Shown: positions 31,518 to 40,606 of the stretch, one piece after another
Position numbering within the stretch: position 1 is the first letter of the stretch
How the letters are laid out: every line of letters begins with the position of its first letter
Virus record (IMG/VR): IMGVR_UViG_3300025860_000033
Span: 1 to 42,358 of that record
Length of the DNA stretch: 42,358 nucleotides
Reading direction: 5' to 3' (one strand)
Origin: a virus
Notes under the pieces: generated by a model
Told to the model about the DNA's origin: nothing
Databases searched by the model: none
What the model saw: the letters and a program-made list of their open reading frames with translations, nothing else
Made by a program: the position numbers and the translations under genes

Positions 31518-32075
31518 ATGAGTAGTTTTTTCAAAAAATTAGGTAATAGTAAAAGAGATGAGGTAATAAATGAGTTCGAAGAAACTGTAAGAGGTGGAAT
31601 AAAAGAGCTTGACAGCCTTAATGATGAGTTAAATAATCTTAATGTAGATAATTCTACAATAATATTAACATCTTGTGAGTCAGTTAAAGCTTCTGAAGGA
31701 ATGATGGTGTTAGGAGGGATTATGGGTAAAAGAGGTTTAATTATTAGTTTGCTTCGTAAATCAATGGAAAGAGATAAAGACTTTAAAGATATTGTTGTAG
31801 AGGCTTTAAGCTCTCTTTCTGGCGGAGGTGCTGTGTCATCTTCTATAGAAGCGTTAGCTATGGGTCCAAATGGAGAGATACTAGACATCAATGATGAAAA
31901 TCTTCCTCAAGATGTTAGAGATGCAATGGAAAGAATATTGAAATCTAAGAGAAATGGAGATGATATCTCTTCATCTACATCTAGAGCAGGTGGATTATCA
32001 TTTGATGATATGGCTAAGGAGAATTTAGATGATTTTAGTGATGACATTGAGGAACTAGAAGATGAAGACTACTAG
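31518..32075 (+). CDS. Hypothetical protein of the replication module
   Basis: A 185-residue protein. Helical N-terminus (KRDEVINEFEETVRGGIKEL), a hydrophobic Gly-rich middle (ASEGMMVLGGIMGKRGLIIS, about 58-77), a long disordered acidic C-terminus (DDFSDDIEELEDEDY). Acidic tails of this kind often recruit partners in replication complexes. The stop overlaps the helicase start by 14 bases. Confidence 0.66.
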   Translation: MSSFFKKLGNSKRDEVINEFEETVRGGIKELDSLNDELNNLNVDNSTIILTSCESVKASEGMMVLGGIMGKRGLIISLLRKSMERDKDFKDIVVEALSSLSGGGAVSSSIEALAMGPNGEILDINDENLPQDVRDAMERILKSKRNGDDISSSTSRAGGLSFDDMAKENLDDFSDDIEELEDEDY

Positions 32076-33321
32076 TCAGAATCAAACTAGAGATAAAATA
32101 CAACAGAAAGCTGTAGCTTTAAGTAAGAAACACCAGTTCCTATGTTTACAATGGGCAACTGGTGCAGGTAAGACTTTGGCTGCAGCAAAGGTTGTAGAAG
32201 GTTTCATTAAGAGTAATAAGAAAGCTAAAGGATATATAGTCTGTAAAGAGAATACACATAAAAAGAACTGGAAGGATGACTTTATTAAGCATAGGAAAAA
32301 AGGCTTACTAAAGAACATTGATATAGTTTTATATGCTTCTCTTCACAAATACAAAGACAAGGCAGATTTTATTATTTTAGATGAATGTCATGCATTGACT
32401 GACAAAAGAGCTAGTTCTTTAAGGAATATCCTTCAGAAAGATGTTAATTTGTTATTCTTGTCAGCTACTATTCCATTAGAGAAGAGGAAGCTGTTAGATA
32501 GCTTGTGTAGAAATAAAATACACTACAACACTATCACACTGACAAATGCATTTGACCTGGGATTATTACCAGAACCTGAACTTATTGTTCATAAGTTTAA
32601 TTTGAATAAGAATCATGCTGGAAAGATATGGTCACATCAAATGAAGAAACCTAAAAAGGGCAGTGATGTTAGCTGGAAATGTAATTTTAAAGATTACGGA
32701 ACCTTTAAATGGAAGGTTCCGAAAGGTGTAGGGATAATTTGCCAAGGTACAGAGCAAGAATACTATGATGGCATAACTGCTGAGATAGAGAAATTGAAAG
32801 CAATTTCTATGGATGGTACTAATTTTAACTATTTATTAAAGCAGAACTGCAGAAATAAATATTTAAACCTATCAACTGTAAGAAAGAGATTTATTGCAGA
32901 GGTAAAGACTACTAGAGTCAAGGCCTTAATAGAGCAATTTAGAGCACAAAAGAATAGATTCATCTGTTTTACTGGATCAGTAAATCAATCAGAGGAAATA
33001 GGTTCAGATAGTGCTGTACATTCAAATAATACTAAAGAATATAATCAAGATTTAATTGATTGTTTCAATAGAGAAGAATGTGATGAATTATTTGCAGTAA
33101 AAATGCTTAGGGAGAGTGTTAATTTAACTAACATTGAAAAAGGAGTGATTACACAATTGGATAGTACAATTGGGTCATTCTATCAAATGATGGGTAGAAC
33201 ACTTAGACATGAGTTTCCAGAACTACATTTATTTGTAGTGGATAATACTCAAGATATTAAATATTTTGAGAACTCTATGAAAGATTTTGACGATAAATAC
33301 GTAAAATACAAGCAAAAATGA
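32062..33321 (+). CDS. SF2 DNA helicase
   Basis: A 419-residue superfamily 2 helicase. Motif I ATGAGKT (32-38), motif II DECH (107-110), motif III SAT (134-136), a second RecA lobe with FICFTGS and motif VI QMMGRTLRHE (about 370-379). The overall length resembles UvsW/RadD-type phage helicases. It would unwind or remodel branched DNA in replication or recombination. It overlaps both flanking genes by short stretches. Confidence 0.85.
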   Translation: MKTTSQNQTRDKIQQKAVALSKKHQFLCLQWATGAGKTLAAAKVVEGFIKSNKKAKGYIVCKENTHKKNWKDDFIKHRKKGLLKNIDIVLYASLHKYKDKADFIILDECHALTDKRASSLRNILQKDVNLLFLSATIPLEKRKLLDSLCRNKIHYNTITLTNAFDLGLLPEPELIVHKFNLNKNHAGKIWSHQMKKPKKGSDVSWKCNFKDYGTFKWKVPKGVGIICQGTEQEYYDGITAEIEKLKAISMDGTNFNYLLKQNCRNKYLNLSTVRKRFIAEVKTTRVKALIEQFRAQKNRFICFTGSVNQSEEIGSDSAVHSNNTKEYNQDLIDCFNREECDELFAVKMLRESVNLTNIEKGVITQLDSTIGSFYQMMGRTLRHEFPELHLFVVDNTQDIKYFENSMKDFDDKYVKYKQK

Positions 33322-33725
33322 AAGAACAATTAGTAACATTTGAAGTAGCTAAGTTAGCTAAGGAGAAAGGATATAAAGTAAAATATGAATCAGGACAATT
33401 TTTCTTTCTAGCTGATAAAGATGAAAATTATTTAAAAGATAAACCACACCGTACACCTTTTGAACATTATGCATATATTTTATCATCTACCCAATCACTC
33501 TTGCAGAAATGGTTGAGGGATGAGCACGATATTCAAGTATATTCTTATTCTCATACAGTGAGAGGGGGAGATAAAGGTAAAAAATTTGGAGATTATATTT
33601 ATGTAGTTAATCCTTTATATGGAGATACTGTGCTTATGGGAGATTCTAGAGAGGGTAAATATCAATCTTATGAAGAAGCCTTGGAGAAAGGGATTTATCA
33701 AGCATTAAAATTAATTAAGATATGA
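33318..33725 (+). CDS. Tandem paralogue 1 of a Bacteroidota phage family
   Basis: A 135-residue protein starting MKEQLVTFEVAKLAKEKGY, with SSTQSLLQKWLRDEHDI (about 55-71) and a final EEALEKGIYQALKLIKI. These two conserved blocks define a family common in Bacteroidota phages and prophages (recalled). The function is unknown. It is coupled to its neighbours by four-base overlaps and is a duplicate of the next gene. Confidence 0.75.
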   Translation: MKEQLVTFEVAKLAKEKGYKVKYESGQFFFLADKDENYLKDKPHRTPFEHYAYILSSTQSLLQKWLRDEHDIQVYSYSHTVRGGDKGKKFGDYIYVVNPLYGDTVLMGDSREGKYQSYEEALEKGIYQALKLIKI

Positions 33726-34159
33726 AAGAATCATTAATAACATTTGAGACTGCAAAGTTAGCTAAAGAAAAAGGGTTTAATGAATTAGTTAAAACTTTAT
33801 ATATAAGTGATAATGATGTGGTAAAATCAGCAAAAGCCAATAATAGTGGAAGAACAAATTCTAATTATACAGAACGTGAGGATTATAAGGTATATTCTGC
33901 ACCAACACAATCATTACTACAGAAGTGGTTGAGAGAAGAGCATAATTTATCTGTAGAGGTAGAATTTGATTATTCTTATGAAATAGATGAAGGAAAAGGC
34001 AACTATTCTGATGCTATCTTTACAGTCAAAATATCAAATATATCTAATCCTAGAAAAAATGATGTATTCTCACCTAGTTGGCAAAGAAGAGATGGTAATC
34101 AGTTTACTTATGAAGGAGCGTTAGAGAAAGGATTATATGAAGCACTAAAATTAATATAA
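33722..34159 (+). CDS. Tandem paralogue 2 of a Bacteroidota phage family
   Basis: A 145-residue homologue of the preceding gene, with ITFETAKLAKEKGF (about 6-19), PTQSLLQKWLREEHNL (about 60-75) and EGALEKGLYEALKLI at the end; the middle has diverged. Tandem duplication is clear from the shared ends. Function unknown. Confidence 0.75.
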   Translation: MKESLITFETAKLAKEKGFNELVKTLYISDNDVVKSAKANNSGRTNSNYTEREDYKVYSAPTQSLLQKWLREEHNLSVEVEFDYSYEIDEGKGNYSDAIFTVKISNISNPRKNDVFSPSWQRRDGNQFTYEGALEKGLYEALKLI

Positions 34160-34160
34160 C

Positions 34161-34715
34161 ATGGATGAATTAACACTACCGTTAGCTCTTATTAGACAAA
34201 ATAAATTGTCAATAGTTGAGTATTTGTTATTGTATGATATTGCTCATGGTTATCCAATAGGAGATTTAATAGATGATCCTCTACCCTCTTTAGTTTCATT
34301 AGAAGGAAAAGGATTTATTAAAATGACTAACAACCAAGTATATTTGAGAGATAAGGGTAGTGAATTCTTTAATGAAGATGAAGATTATTTTGCAATCTGG
34401 TTAGAGAACTATCCTACAATGGTGAAGAAGAAGTATGGAGGCAGAAGAGCCCTCTCTCCTTCTAAACCTGATACAATCTTGGGTAAAGCATTAAGAAAGA
34501 AATGGAACTCTATGTTTAAGAAAGACATAAGAGCTAAAGAGAAAGCTATCTTAGTATTGCAAGAAGAGGTTAAAGACAAGAGAAAGAATGGAAATCTTGA
34601 ATTTATGGTTGAAGCTAGAAGATGGTTATCAGAAGGATATCATGAGAAGTACTCATTCCTAGTGGATGATGGGATAGTCCCGGATAATAAATATAGTAAT
34701 GAAGATTACTTGTAA
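34161..34715 (+). CDS. Possible winged-helix replication accessory protein
   Basis: A 184-residue protein. Residues about 10-75 read as a winged helix (LSIVEYLLLYDIAHGYPIGD then SLEGKGFIKMTNNQVYLRDK). The C-terminal half is basic and helical and ends with ARRWLSEGYHEKY (about 152-164), similar in feel to the end of phage replisome-organiser proteins. DNA binding or helicase loading is an inference. Confidence 0.6.
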   Translation: MDELTLPLALIRQNKLSIVEYLLLYDIAHGYPIGDLIDDPLPSLVSLEGKGFIKMTNNQVYLRDKGSEFFNEDEDYFAIWLENYPTMVKKKYGGRRALSPSKPDTILGKALRKKWNSMFKKDIRAKEKAILVLQEEVKDKRKNGNLEFMVEARRWLSEGYHEKYSFLVDDGIVPDNKYSNEDYL

Positions 34716-34739
34716 TCAAATATTTTTAAAAATATAATT

Positions 34740-35240
34740 ATGGCTAGAGAATTTAAATGTAAAGAATGTGGTACAGGATATACTACAGTAGGTAATGATG
34801 TACCACCTAGTCCTAATTGGGCAGATGGTCATGTATGTGAAATGGCAGAGGTTGAGTGTGAACTTGTCGAGCTAACTTACAAGGAGAGAATATTGTGGTT
34901 TATGGCAAACTACTATGAAACAGGTATGGAATATCAACATATTTTTGAGTCATTTAAAGATTCTGATTTAGATAATTTTAAATGGTACAATGAGACTATA
35001 TCTTTTCCTAAGTATAAAAGTGATATAGTAGAGGTTGAAGGTAAGACAGCTCACTCTCACAAGAGCATGGAAACTGGAGAGTACTTAGCAAGTAAAGAGG
35101 CTAGAGAAAGAGCTTTTGGTTACATGAAGTTGAAAAAATCACAATGTCAAGGTCACTCAGAATTTTCAGAGAATGAAGAGGAGAGAGAGAATAGAATGAA
35201 AATTATAGCTCAGAATGGAAATGACGGGCTACATTATTAA
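34740..35240 (+). CDS. Hypothetical protein with Cys/His-containing N-terminus
   Basis: A 166-residue protein. CKECGTGY (about 6-13) with HVCEMAEVEC (about 31-40) could bind zinc. The C-terminal half is helical and polar. Phage proteins with a short zinc site and no enzymatic motif are often adaptor proteins; function unknown. Confidence 0.64.
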   Translation: MAREFKCKECGTGYTTVGNDVPPSPNWADGHVCEMAEVECELVELTYKERILWFMANYYETGMEYQHIFESFKDSDLDNFKWYNETISFPKYKSDIVEVEGKTAHSHKSMETGEYLASKEARERAFGYMKLKKSQCQGHSEFSENEEERENRMKIIAQNGNDGLHY

Positions 35241-35258
35241 CAATAAAAACTAATAAAT

Positions 35259-35501
35259 ATGGTAATAGTAATTTGTATAGTTTGGTACTTATCAGGAGCA
35301 GTTGCTCTTTGGAAGTTTATTCAAAAAGAACAAGGCTTCTTAACTTATGGAGATCTTTTCATGGTAATTCTTGGAGGGCTTAGTGGATTCATTGTAGTTT
35401 TTGTAACTCTTGCAGTTATTCATGATGATAAAATTAAAAGAGCTTTTGATAAAGAAATAACCTTGTCTAAAAGAAAGAAATCTTATGGAAGAAGAGATTA
35501 A
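35259..35501 (+). CDS. Small two-pass membrane protein
   Basis: An 80-residue protein with hydrophobic segments at 1-18 (MVIVICIVWYLSGAVALW) and about 30-52 (GDLFMVILGGLSGFIVVFVT), and a basic tail (SKRKKSYGRRD). The stop lies inside the next gene by 17 bases. Function unknown. Confidence 0.62.
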   Translation: MVIVICIVWYLSGAVALWKFIQKEQGFLTYGDLFMVILGGLSGFIVVFVTLAVIHDDKIKRAFDKEITLSKRKKSYGRRD

Positions 35502-36744
35502 GATTGGTAAGGTTAGACAGAGAGTAGAGGAGTTAAAGAAGATAAAGTCTGATAAAGATTCTGGTAAGATATTTTGTATACCTTTTGAAAATTATCCTAA
35601 GTTATCTCAATCTGTTCCGGGAGTAGTTCCTGGAATGATACAGATGGTTACAGCAGGGTCTGGTGTGGGTAAAACCCAATTGACTAAGGCTCTGTATGTT
35701 AGAGAACCTTTAGAATATGCATTGAAGCATGGAATAAAGTTGAAGATATTTTACTTTGCCTTAGAGGAATCTGAGAAAGAGTTTATTGATACAATGATAT
35801 GCAACTTCATATCTAAAAGGTGTAGTATAAAGATGGACTTGTTAACACTTCAAGGTTACAGACAGAATTCTTTAGACAGCAGTATGATGAAGCTAATAGA
35901 TTCACATATTGATGACATAGAAGACTTACTTGACAATGTAGAAATTATAGATAGTGTTTACAATCCTACGGGGATATATAAATACTGTCGTAATTATGCT
36001 GACCATAATGGTGAGCATGTTTATGAGGATAGAGAATTTATTAAGAATAAAATTGATAGAAATCCAAATAGTCCTACATACGGAAAGAAGATTACAGTAA
36101 AAGAAAATGTCAAGGTGTATAGTCACTATGTACCAAATGACCCAAATTCTATTGTAATTGTAGTGGTTGATCACATGAGTTTACTTACACCTGAAAAGAT
36201 TAAGGATGGTGACTCTATGATGAGTAAGCATCAGACAATGGCACACTGGAGTACTAATTATGCTTTAAAGCAAATTACTAAACATTGGAATTGGGCTGTG
36301 GTAAATGTTATACAGCAGGAGCAATCTGGAGAAAAGGAACAATTCACCAATAGAGGTGAAAGTATTCAGAAGAAAACTGAACCTTCTCTAGCTAACTTTG
36401 CTAATAACAAGGAAATACAGAGAGATGCTAAGGTTGTTATAGGAGTGTATTCTCCTGACAGATATGGATTTGAGGATTATCATGGATATCCTATACAGAG
36501 ATTTAGAGATTGCTTCAGAGCTGCAGTAGTATTGAAAAATAGATTTGGTAGACCTAATGTTTATCATCATTTTCTATTTGACGGAGCTACTAATAGATTT
36601 GCAGAATTACCTAAATCAAGTGAAGTTTCATTGTTAGAGCCTTTTGCTCAGCAAGCTGACACTCTTCTTGGCAGGACAACTTCTCCAAGAAACTCCAAGC
36701 AGTTTCCAGTTAAGAATAATAGTCGTAAAAACTTTGGATTATGA
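35485..36744 (+). CDS. DnaB/RecA-type replicative helicase
   Basis: A 419-residue single-lobe RecA-fold ATPase. Walker A AGSGVGKT (57-64), the catalytic-Glu region FYFALEESEKEF (89-100), Walker B/Asp region IVVVDHMSLL (about 225-234) and NVIQQEQSG (about 272-280) match the DnaB C-terminal domain. There is no DnaB N-terminal collar domain, as in several phage replicative helicases. It probably drives the replication fork together with ligase and the other module proteins. Confidence 0.82.
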   Translation: MEEEIKIGKVRQRVEELKKIKSDKDSGKIFCIPFENYPKLSQSVPGVVPGMIQMVTAGSGVGKTQLTKALYVREPLEYALKHGIKLKIFYFALEESEKEFIDTMICNFISKRCSIKMDLLTLQGYRQNSLDSSMMKLIDSHIDDIEDLLDNVEIIDSVYNPTGIYKYCRNYADHNGEHVYEDREFIKNKIDRNPNSPTYGKKITVKENVKVYSHYVPNDPNSIVIVVVDHMSLLTPEKIKDGDSMMSKHQTMAHWSTNYALKQITKHWNWAVVNVIQQEQSGEKEQFTNRGESIQKKTEPSLANFANNKEIQRDAKVVIGVYSPDRYGFEDYHGYPIQRFRDCFRAAVVLKNRFGRPNVYHHFLFDGATNRFAELPKSSEVSLLEPFAQQADTLLGRTTSPRNSKQFPVKNNSRKNFGL

Positions 36745-37085
36745 TGCAAAAATTAATAAAAAAGCTAGTAGAAGAATGCTTCAAAGCTTATTTCTTTTGT
36801 AAACATAATCCAGAGACTAATAACTATGGTGATGAATATGAATCTGCAAGTATGAGGGTAAGTTTGATATTTGATACTGATCACAAAAACTTTTGGCTTA
36901 GAATTACTGACAGGAGGATTGTTGACCATGTTACAGTGTTTTCTTACGACTCTAAGACTGAAGAAATTAAGCTTAACTGTAATTTTTTAAATAATGAAGA
37001 TATAAGCTTATTTATAAATAGTGTAATGAGTGCGCAAAAGAAATTTAAGAGTAAAGTAATAAAAAAAAGAAAATTAACATTTTAA
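36741..37085 (+). CDS. Hypothetical protein with KKRKLTF tail
   Basis: A 114-residue protein (MMQKLIKKLVEECFKAYFFC) with a beta-rich middle (RVSLIFDTDHKNFWLRITDR). It ends KVIKKRKLTF, a variant of the shared C-terminal tail. Overlaps the helicase stop by four bases. Function unknown. Confidence 0.66.
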   Translation: MMQKLIKKLVEECFKAYFFCKHNPETNNYGDEYESASMRVSLIFDTDHKNFWLRITDRRIVDHVTVFSYDSKTEEIKLNCNFLNNEDISLFINSVMSAQKKFKSKVIKKRKLTF

Positions 37086-37096
37086 ATTAAAAAATA

Positions 37097-37339
37097 ATGG
37101 GATTATTTGACAAGAAGCAACAAGATGTAGTTGCAAAACACAGTAATGCAAGTGCAGTAGCATTTGGAATTTTTAATTCAACAATAGAGTCATTGAATCA
37201 CCAAGAAGGTGAAATAGATAGTGATATTAAGATTGTAGAGGATGTATTAGCTAAGGCTGAAGCAGACAAGAAATCACTTATTGCTATCAAGGATAAGAAT
37301 GCTAACTTTGTGAAGAAGTTACAACAATTTATGTCATAA
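37097..37339 (+). CDS. Small coiled-coil protein
   Basis: An 80-residue helical protein (MGLFDKKQQDVVAKHSNASA, then KIVEDVLAKAEADKKSLIAI). Predicted single coiled coil. The stop shares a base with the ligase start, so expression is coupled. Confidence 0.66.
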   Translation: MGLFDKKQQDVVAKHSNASAVAFGIFNSTIESLNHQEGEIDSDIKIVEDVLAKAEADKKSLIAIKDKNANFVKKLQQFMS

Positions 37340-38394
37340 TGAATACTTTATACAAAAAAGATAGTAAAGGGAAGCTAAGGTTTCTTGATATTAGCACAGA
37401 TGGTGCTACTGTAGTTCAAGTTTCAGGATTAATAGATGGTAAGGCTGTTACAAATGTAACTCAATGTGTAGGAAAGAATATTGGAAGATCCAATGAGACT
37501 ACTCCTGAGGAACAAGCAGATTTGCAAGCTAAAGCTAAATATAAGAAGAAACTTAAAGAGGGTTATTTCTTAACCCAAAGAGATGCACTTGATCAAGTAG
37601 TAATACTTCCAATGCTTGCAAAAGTATTTTCAGAGGAAGAGAAAAAAGTATCTTATCCATGTTACGCTCAGCCTAAATTAGATGGTATGAGAGCACTGGG
37701 TGATGCTGTTAATGGTACATTGACATCTCGTTCAGGTAATCTAATTAAAACATTGGATCACATTACAAATGAGCTTCCTTATATGGGAATTATGCTTGAT
37801 GGGGAATTGTATGCTCATGGTGAAACATTTCAAGAGAATATGAGAATGATAAAGAAATACAGGCCAGGTAAAACTGAGAATGTTAAATATCATGTTTATG
37901 ACCTTATTCTTGATAAGCCATTTAGAGATAGATTAGATATTCTTCAAAGACTATATTCAAGATGTCCTGATGTTATTGAATATGTTCCTACTAAAATTAT
38001 CAGCAATAAAGAGGACTTAATGAAATTTCATGCTTTAAATATTTCTGAAGGATATGAAGGAACTATTGTTCGTCATGGTGATGAAGGATATAAGCTTAAT
38101 GGTAGAAGTTCAAGTTTATTGAAATTGAAAGATTTCGAAGACATGTCTTTAATATTAATGGATGTAGTGCCATCAGAGAAGAGGCCTACACATGGTAAAC
38201 CTATTTTCTTCTGGGAAGGAGCTGAAAACAACAGACTGGGTGCAGGTATTTCATTATCTCACGCTGAGGCTGAAGACTTGCTAGCTAATAAGCATTTGCA
38301 TATTGGTAAAGCATGTGAGTTAAGATTCTTTGAATACTCTGATACGGGAGTACCAAGGCATCCAGTTATGTATGGATTTAGACTAGATAAATAG
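37339..38394 (+). CDS. ATP-dependent DNA ligase
   Basis: A 351-residue ligase. The N-terminal 1-75 is a WGR-like module (KGKLRFLDISTDG and KNIGRSNETTPEEQA). The nucleotidyltransferase core has motif I KLDG (113-116, lysine K113 adenylated), motif Ia/III SRSG (130-133), DGELYA (154-159), motif IV EGTIVR (240-245) and motif V LLKLKDF (260-266). A C-terminal OB-fold is expected from about 270. It seals nicks in phage DNA during replication and repair. All key residues are intact. Confidence 0.9.
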   Translation: MNTLYKKDSKGKLRFLDISTDGATVVQVSGLIDGKAVTNVTQCVGKNIGRSNETTPEEQADLQAKAKYKKKLKEGYFLTQRDALDQVVILPMLAKVFSEEEKKVSYPCYAQPKLDGMRALGDAVNGTLTSRSGNLIKTLDHITNELPYMGIMLDGELYAHGETFQENMRMIKKYRPGKTENVKYHVYDLILDKPFRDRLDILQRLYSRCPDVIEYVPTKIISNKEDLMKFHALNISEGYEGTIVRHGDEGYKLNGRSSSLLKLKDFEDMSLILMDVVPSEKRPTHGKPIFFWEGAENNRLGAGISLSHAEAEDLLANKHLHIGKACELRFFEYSDTGVPRHPVMYGFRLDK

Positions 38395-38403
38395 ATACTT
38401 GTC

Positions 38404-38589
38404 ATGAAAAGTAAATTAGTAGTCTTAGATTTTATTAGTCAAATTACTTATGTATTTGATTATGATAGAGCTGTATTTGATGACGGAATTGAGTGTATTA
38501 TGGCAGCTAATGATGAATTTGGATTAGATATAAGTATAGATAATTGCAATTTCATGGAAGTTGATGAGTTTAATTTAAAAATATTATAA
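38404..38589 (+). CDS. Small hypothetical protein
   Basis: A 61-residue beta-type protein (MKSKLVVLDFISQITYVFDY, ending NFMEVDEFNLKIL). It stops immediately before the next ATG. Function unknown. Confidence 0.58.
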   Translation: MKSKLVVLDFISQITYVFDYDRAVFDDGIECIMAANDEFGLDISIDNCNFMEVDEFNLKIL

Positions 38590-39495
38590 ATGAAAACAAA
38601 TTTAATAGGAATTAGTGGCAAAATAGGTTCAGGTAAAGATACTGTAGGAGAAATTATAAGACTTTTATGGGACATTGAAAATACTGAAGATGGACAGCAT
38701 CTTACAGTTGAGGATTTTATAGCAGCACCTAGTGATGTAGATTCTTCTAACCCTTACGAAATCAAAAAGTTTGCAGACAAACTTAAAGATATAGCTTGTT
38801 TACTTATTGGTTGTACTAGAGGGCAGTTAGAAGATAGAGAGTTTAAAGAGAAAGAACTTGGAGAAGAGTGGAAAGTTTGGAGTGTGTGGATTTCTTTTGA
38901 TCAAGACTCAAAAATCTTTTCTACAAAAAAAGAGGCCGAAAACTTTCATTCTGAAGTCTGGGACGATACAGGTTCTCATATAAAGAGCTATTTGTTGACA
39001 CCTCGTAAACTCTTACAACTTTTAGGTACTGAATGTGGCAGACAAATTATTCATCCTAATATTTGGGTAAATGCTTTGTTTGCTGATTATAAGTCAAAAT
39101 TTACGCCTTGTATACATTGGAGAAAAGATAGAGAAAGTATTAATTGTATGTGCGGTGGAGTTAATGCTATGGCAGAAAACAAAGGTATAACTTTATGCGA
39201 GACTGAGGCAAATTCACTTAACTGGATAATAACAGATGTTAGATTTCCTAATGAAGTCCAAGCTATTAAAGATAGAGGTGGTATTGTTATTAGGGTTAAT
39301 AGACCTGAAACATGGAAATCTACAGGGTGTGTTATAATGGATATGTCTTCTAACGATAGAAGTAAAGATGTTGTAATAAAATACACAGAACATCCCTCAG
39401 AAACAGCTTTGGATGATTATGAGTTTGACATTGTCGTTGAGAATGATGGTAGTATTGAGGAATTAGTAGAGAAAGTTAAAAAGTTAAAATTATGA
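38590..39495 (+). CDS. Deoxynucleoside monophosphate kinase
   Basis: A 301-residue P-loop kinase. Walker A GISGKIGSGKDT (7-18) is followed by the typical phage dNMP kinase layout, with RKLLQLLGTECGRQIIHPNI (about 138-157) and ITDVRFPNEVQAI (about 215-227). It phosphorylates dNMPs to dNDPs, supplying nucleotide for replication. Ends KVKKLKL, close to the shared tail. Its stop overlaps the next start (ATGA). Confidence 0.82.
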   Translation: MKTNLIGISGKIGSGKDTVGEIIRLLWDIENTEDGQHLTVEDFIAAPSDVDSSNPYEIKKFADKLKDIACLLIGCTRGQLEDREFKEKELGEEWKVWSVWISFDQDSKIFSTKKEAENFHSEVWDDTGSHIKSYLLTPRKLLQLLGTECGRQIIHPNIWVNALFADYKSKFTPCIHWRKDRESINCMCGGVNAMAENKGITLCETEANSLNWIITDVRFPNEVQAIKDRGGIVIRVNRPETWKSTGCVIMDMSSNDRSKDVVIKYTEHPSETALDDYEFDIVVENDGSIEELVEKVKKLKL

Positions 39496-39656
39496 AAAAA
39501 CTAATAGTTCAATCAATATTAATTGTAATTTATATTGGTATTTATCCTATAGAATTACAAGTATTAGCTCCTTCAATATTTTTAATAATTGGAATATTAT
39601 TATTTAATATAGTTGGGGCTGTAGTAGAAAAAGTTAAACAATTAAAATTAATATAA
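39492..39656 (+). CDS. Small membrane protein
   Basis: A 54-residue protein, mostly hydrophobic (IVQSILIVIYIGIYPIEL and SIFLIIGILLFNIVGAVV), ending KVKQLKLI. It follows the kinase by a four-base overlap and precedes another tiny membrane protein by one base. Function unknown. Confidence 0.55.
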   Translation: MKKLIVQSILIVIYIGIYPIELQVLAPSIFLIIGILLFNIVGAVVEKVKQLKLI

Positions 39657-39657
39657 A

Positions 39658-39822
39658 ATGATGCAATTAATATTCAATGTCCTATCTATCATATTCATTC
39701 TATGGATGAGCTTTAGATGGGATCCAAGTAAGTTTAAGGATTCAATGGTTAAGGTATTTTTATTTCTTTTAGCAGTATTAGGAATAATTTTAGTAATTAA
39801 TGAATTAAACATACTGTTATGA
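39658..39822 (+). CDS. Small membrane protein
   Basis: A 54-residue protein with two hydrophobic segments (LIFNVLSIIFILWMSF, about 4-19, and VFLFLLAVLGIILVI, about 33-47). It overlaps the next start by four bases. Function unknown. Confidence 0.55.
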   Translation: MMQLIFNVLSIIFILWMSFRWDPSKFKDSMVKVFLFLLAVLGIILVINELNILL

Positions 39823-40211
39823 CTAATACATCTCAAATAATAAGTTACGTGACACCCTTTAAAGCAATATTATCTATTGACTTTGATGGAACTATATGCA
39901 TGAGCAATTATCCTCATTTAGGTCCGCAGAGAAAAAATGCAAGATCAATGATAAAGAGATTAGTTCAGTCTGGTTATGGAATTATAATAAACACATGTAG
40001 AGAGGGGGTAGCATTATCAGACGCTATTAAATGGCTTCATAAAAATGATATCCCTTATCACTATGTTAATTCTAATTTTCCTCATATCATACAGTATTAT
40101 GGTGCAGACTGTCGTAAGATATCTGCAGATTTGTATATAGATGATAAGTGCTTAACAGGACTTCCTAAATGGAAAGAAATCTATAAGATTACAGAGAGGA
40201 AATTTAGATAA
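39819..40211 (+). CDS. HAD-superfamily hydrolase-like protein
   Basis: A 130-residue protein. Motif I is DFDGT (21-25) with nucleophile Asp21, motif II is in IIINTCRE (about 55-62, Thr/Cys position), and YIDDK (about 107-111) gives the motif IV acidic pair. It is short, without a cap domain. Likely phosphatase, perhaps on a nucleotide, given its replication-module position. The substrate is not shown. Confidence 0.75.
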   Translation: MTNTSQIISYVTPFKAILSIDFDGTICMSNYPHLGPQRKNARSMIKRLVQSGYGIIINTCREGVALSDAIKWLHKNDIPYHYVNSNFPHIIQYYGADCRKISADLYIDDKCLTGLPKWKEIYKITERKFR

Positions 40212-40266
40212 AAATTTGCGTATCTCGCAGATTATTAGTATATTAGCAACTTAAAACAATTAAATA

Positions 40267-40575
40267 ATGGCAGAAGATTTCTTCCTAAAAAGGAAAAGTA
40301 CATCAGTAGAAATTGATGGTTACTCGAAAGAGTATGATAGTAGTAATGAAGATGACAAGTTAGCTTGTGGATTAATCTCTGAAGGGTCAACCTTCGGGGA
40401 TAGGAATATAGTATTCTTTGAGGTATTGCAGGATAATATGGCTAAGGCAGAGCCAGGCACTAACCCAGTAGCAATAGTTTCCTCATGTCTTGAGAGTCAT
40501 TTCTCAACTAGAGAGATGTCATTTTTACTAGCTAAAAGTGTTATTGGAACTATATCAAAAGATGATGAAAAGTAA
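40267..40575 (+). CDS. Hypothetical protein
   Basis: A 102-residue protein (MAEDFFLKRKSTSVEIDGYS) with mixed acidic/basic segments and a helical end (SFLLAKSVIGTISKDDEK). It starts the final gene group before the Sak4-like ATPase. Function unknown. Confidence 0.62.
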   Translation: MAEDFFLKRKSTSVEIDGYSKEYDSSNEDDKLACGLISEGSTFGDRNIVFFEVLQDNMAKAEPGTNPVAIVSSCLESHFSTREMSFLLAKSVIGTISKDDEK

Positions 40576-40606
40576 TACAATTAATTATTAATAAAAACAA
40601 TAAAAT

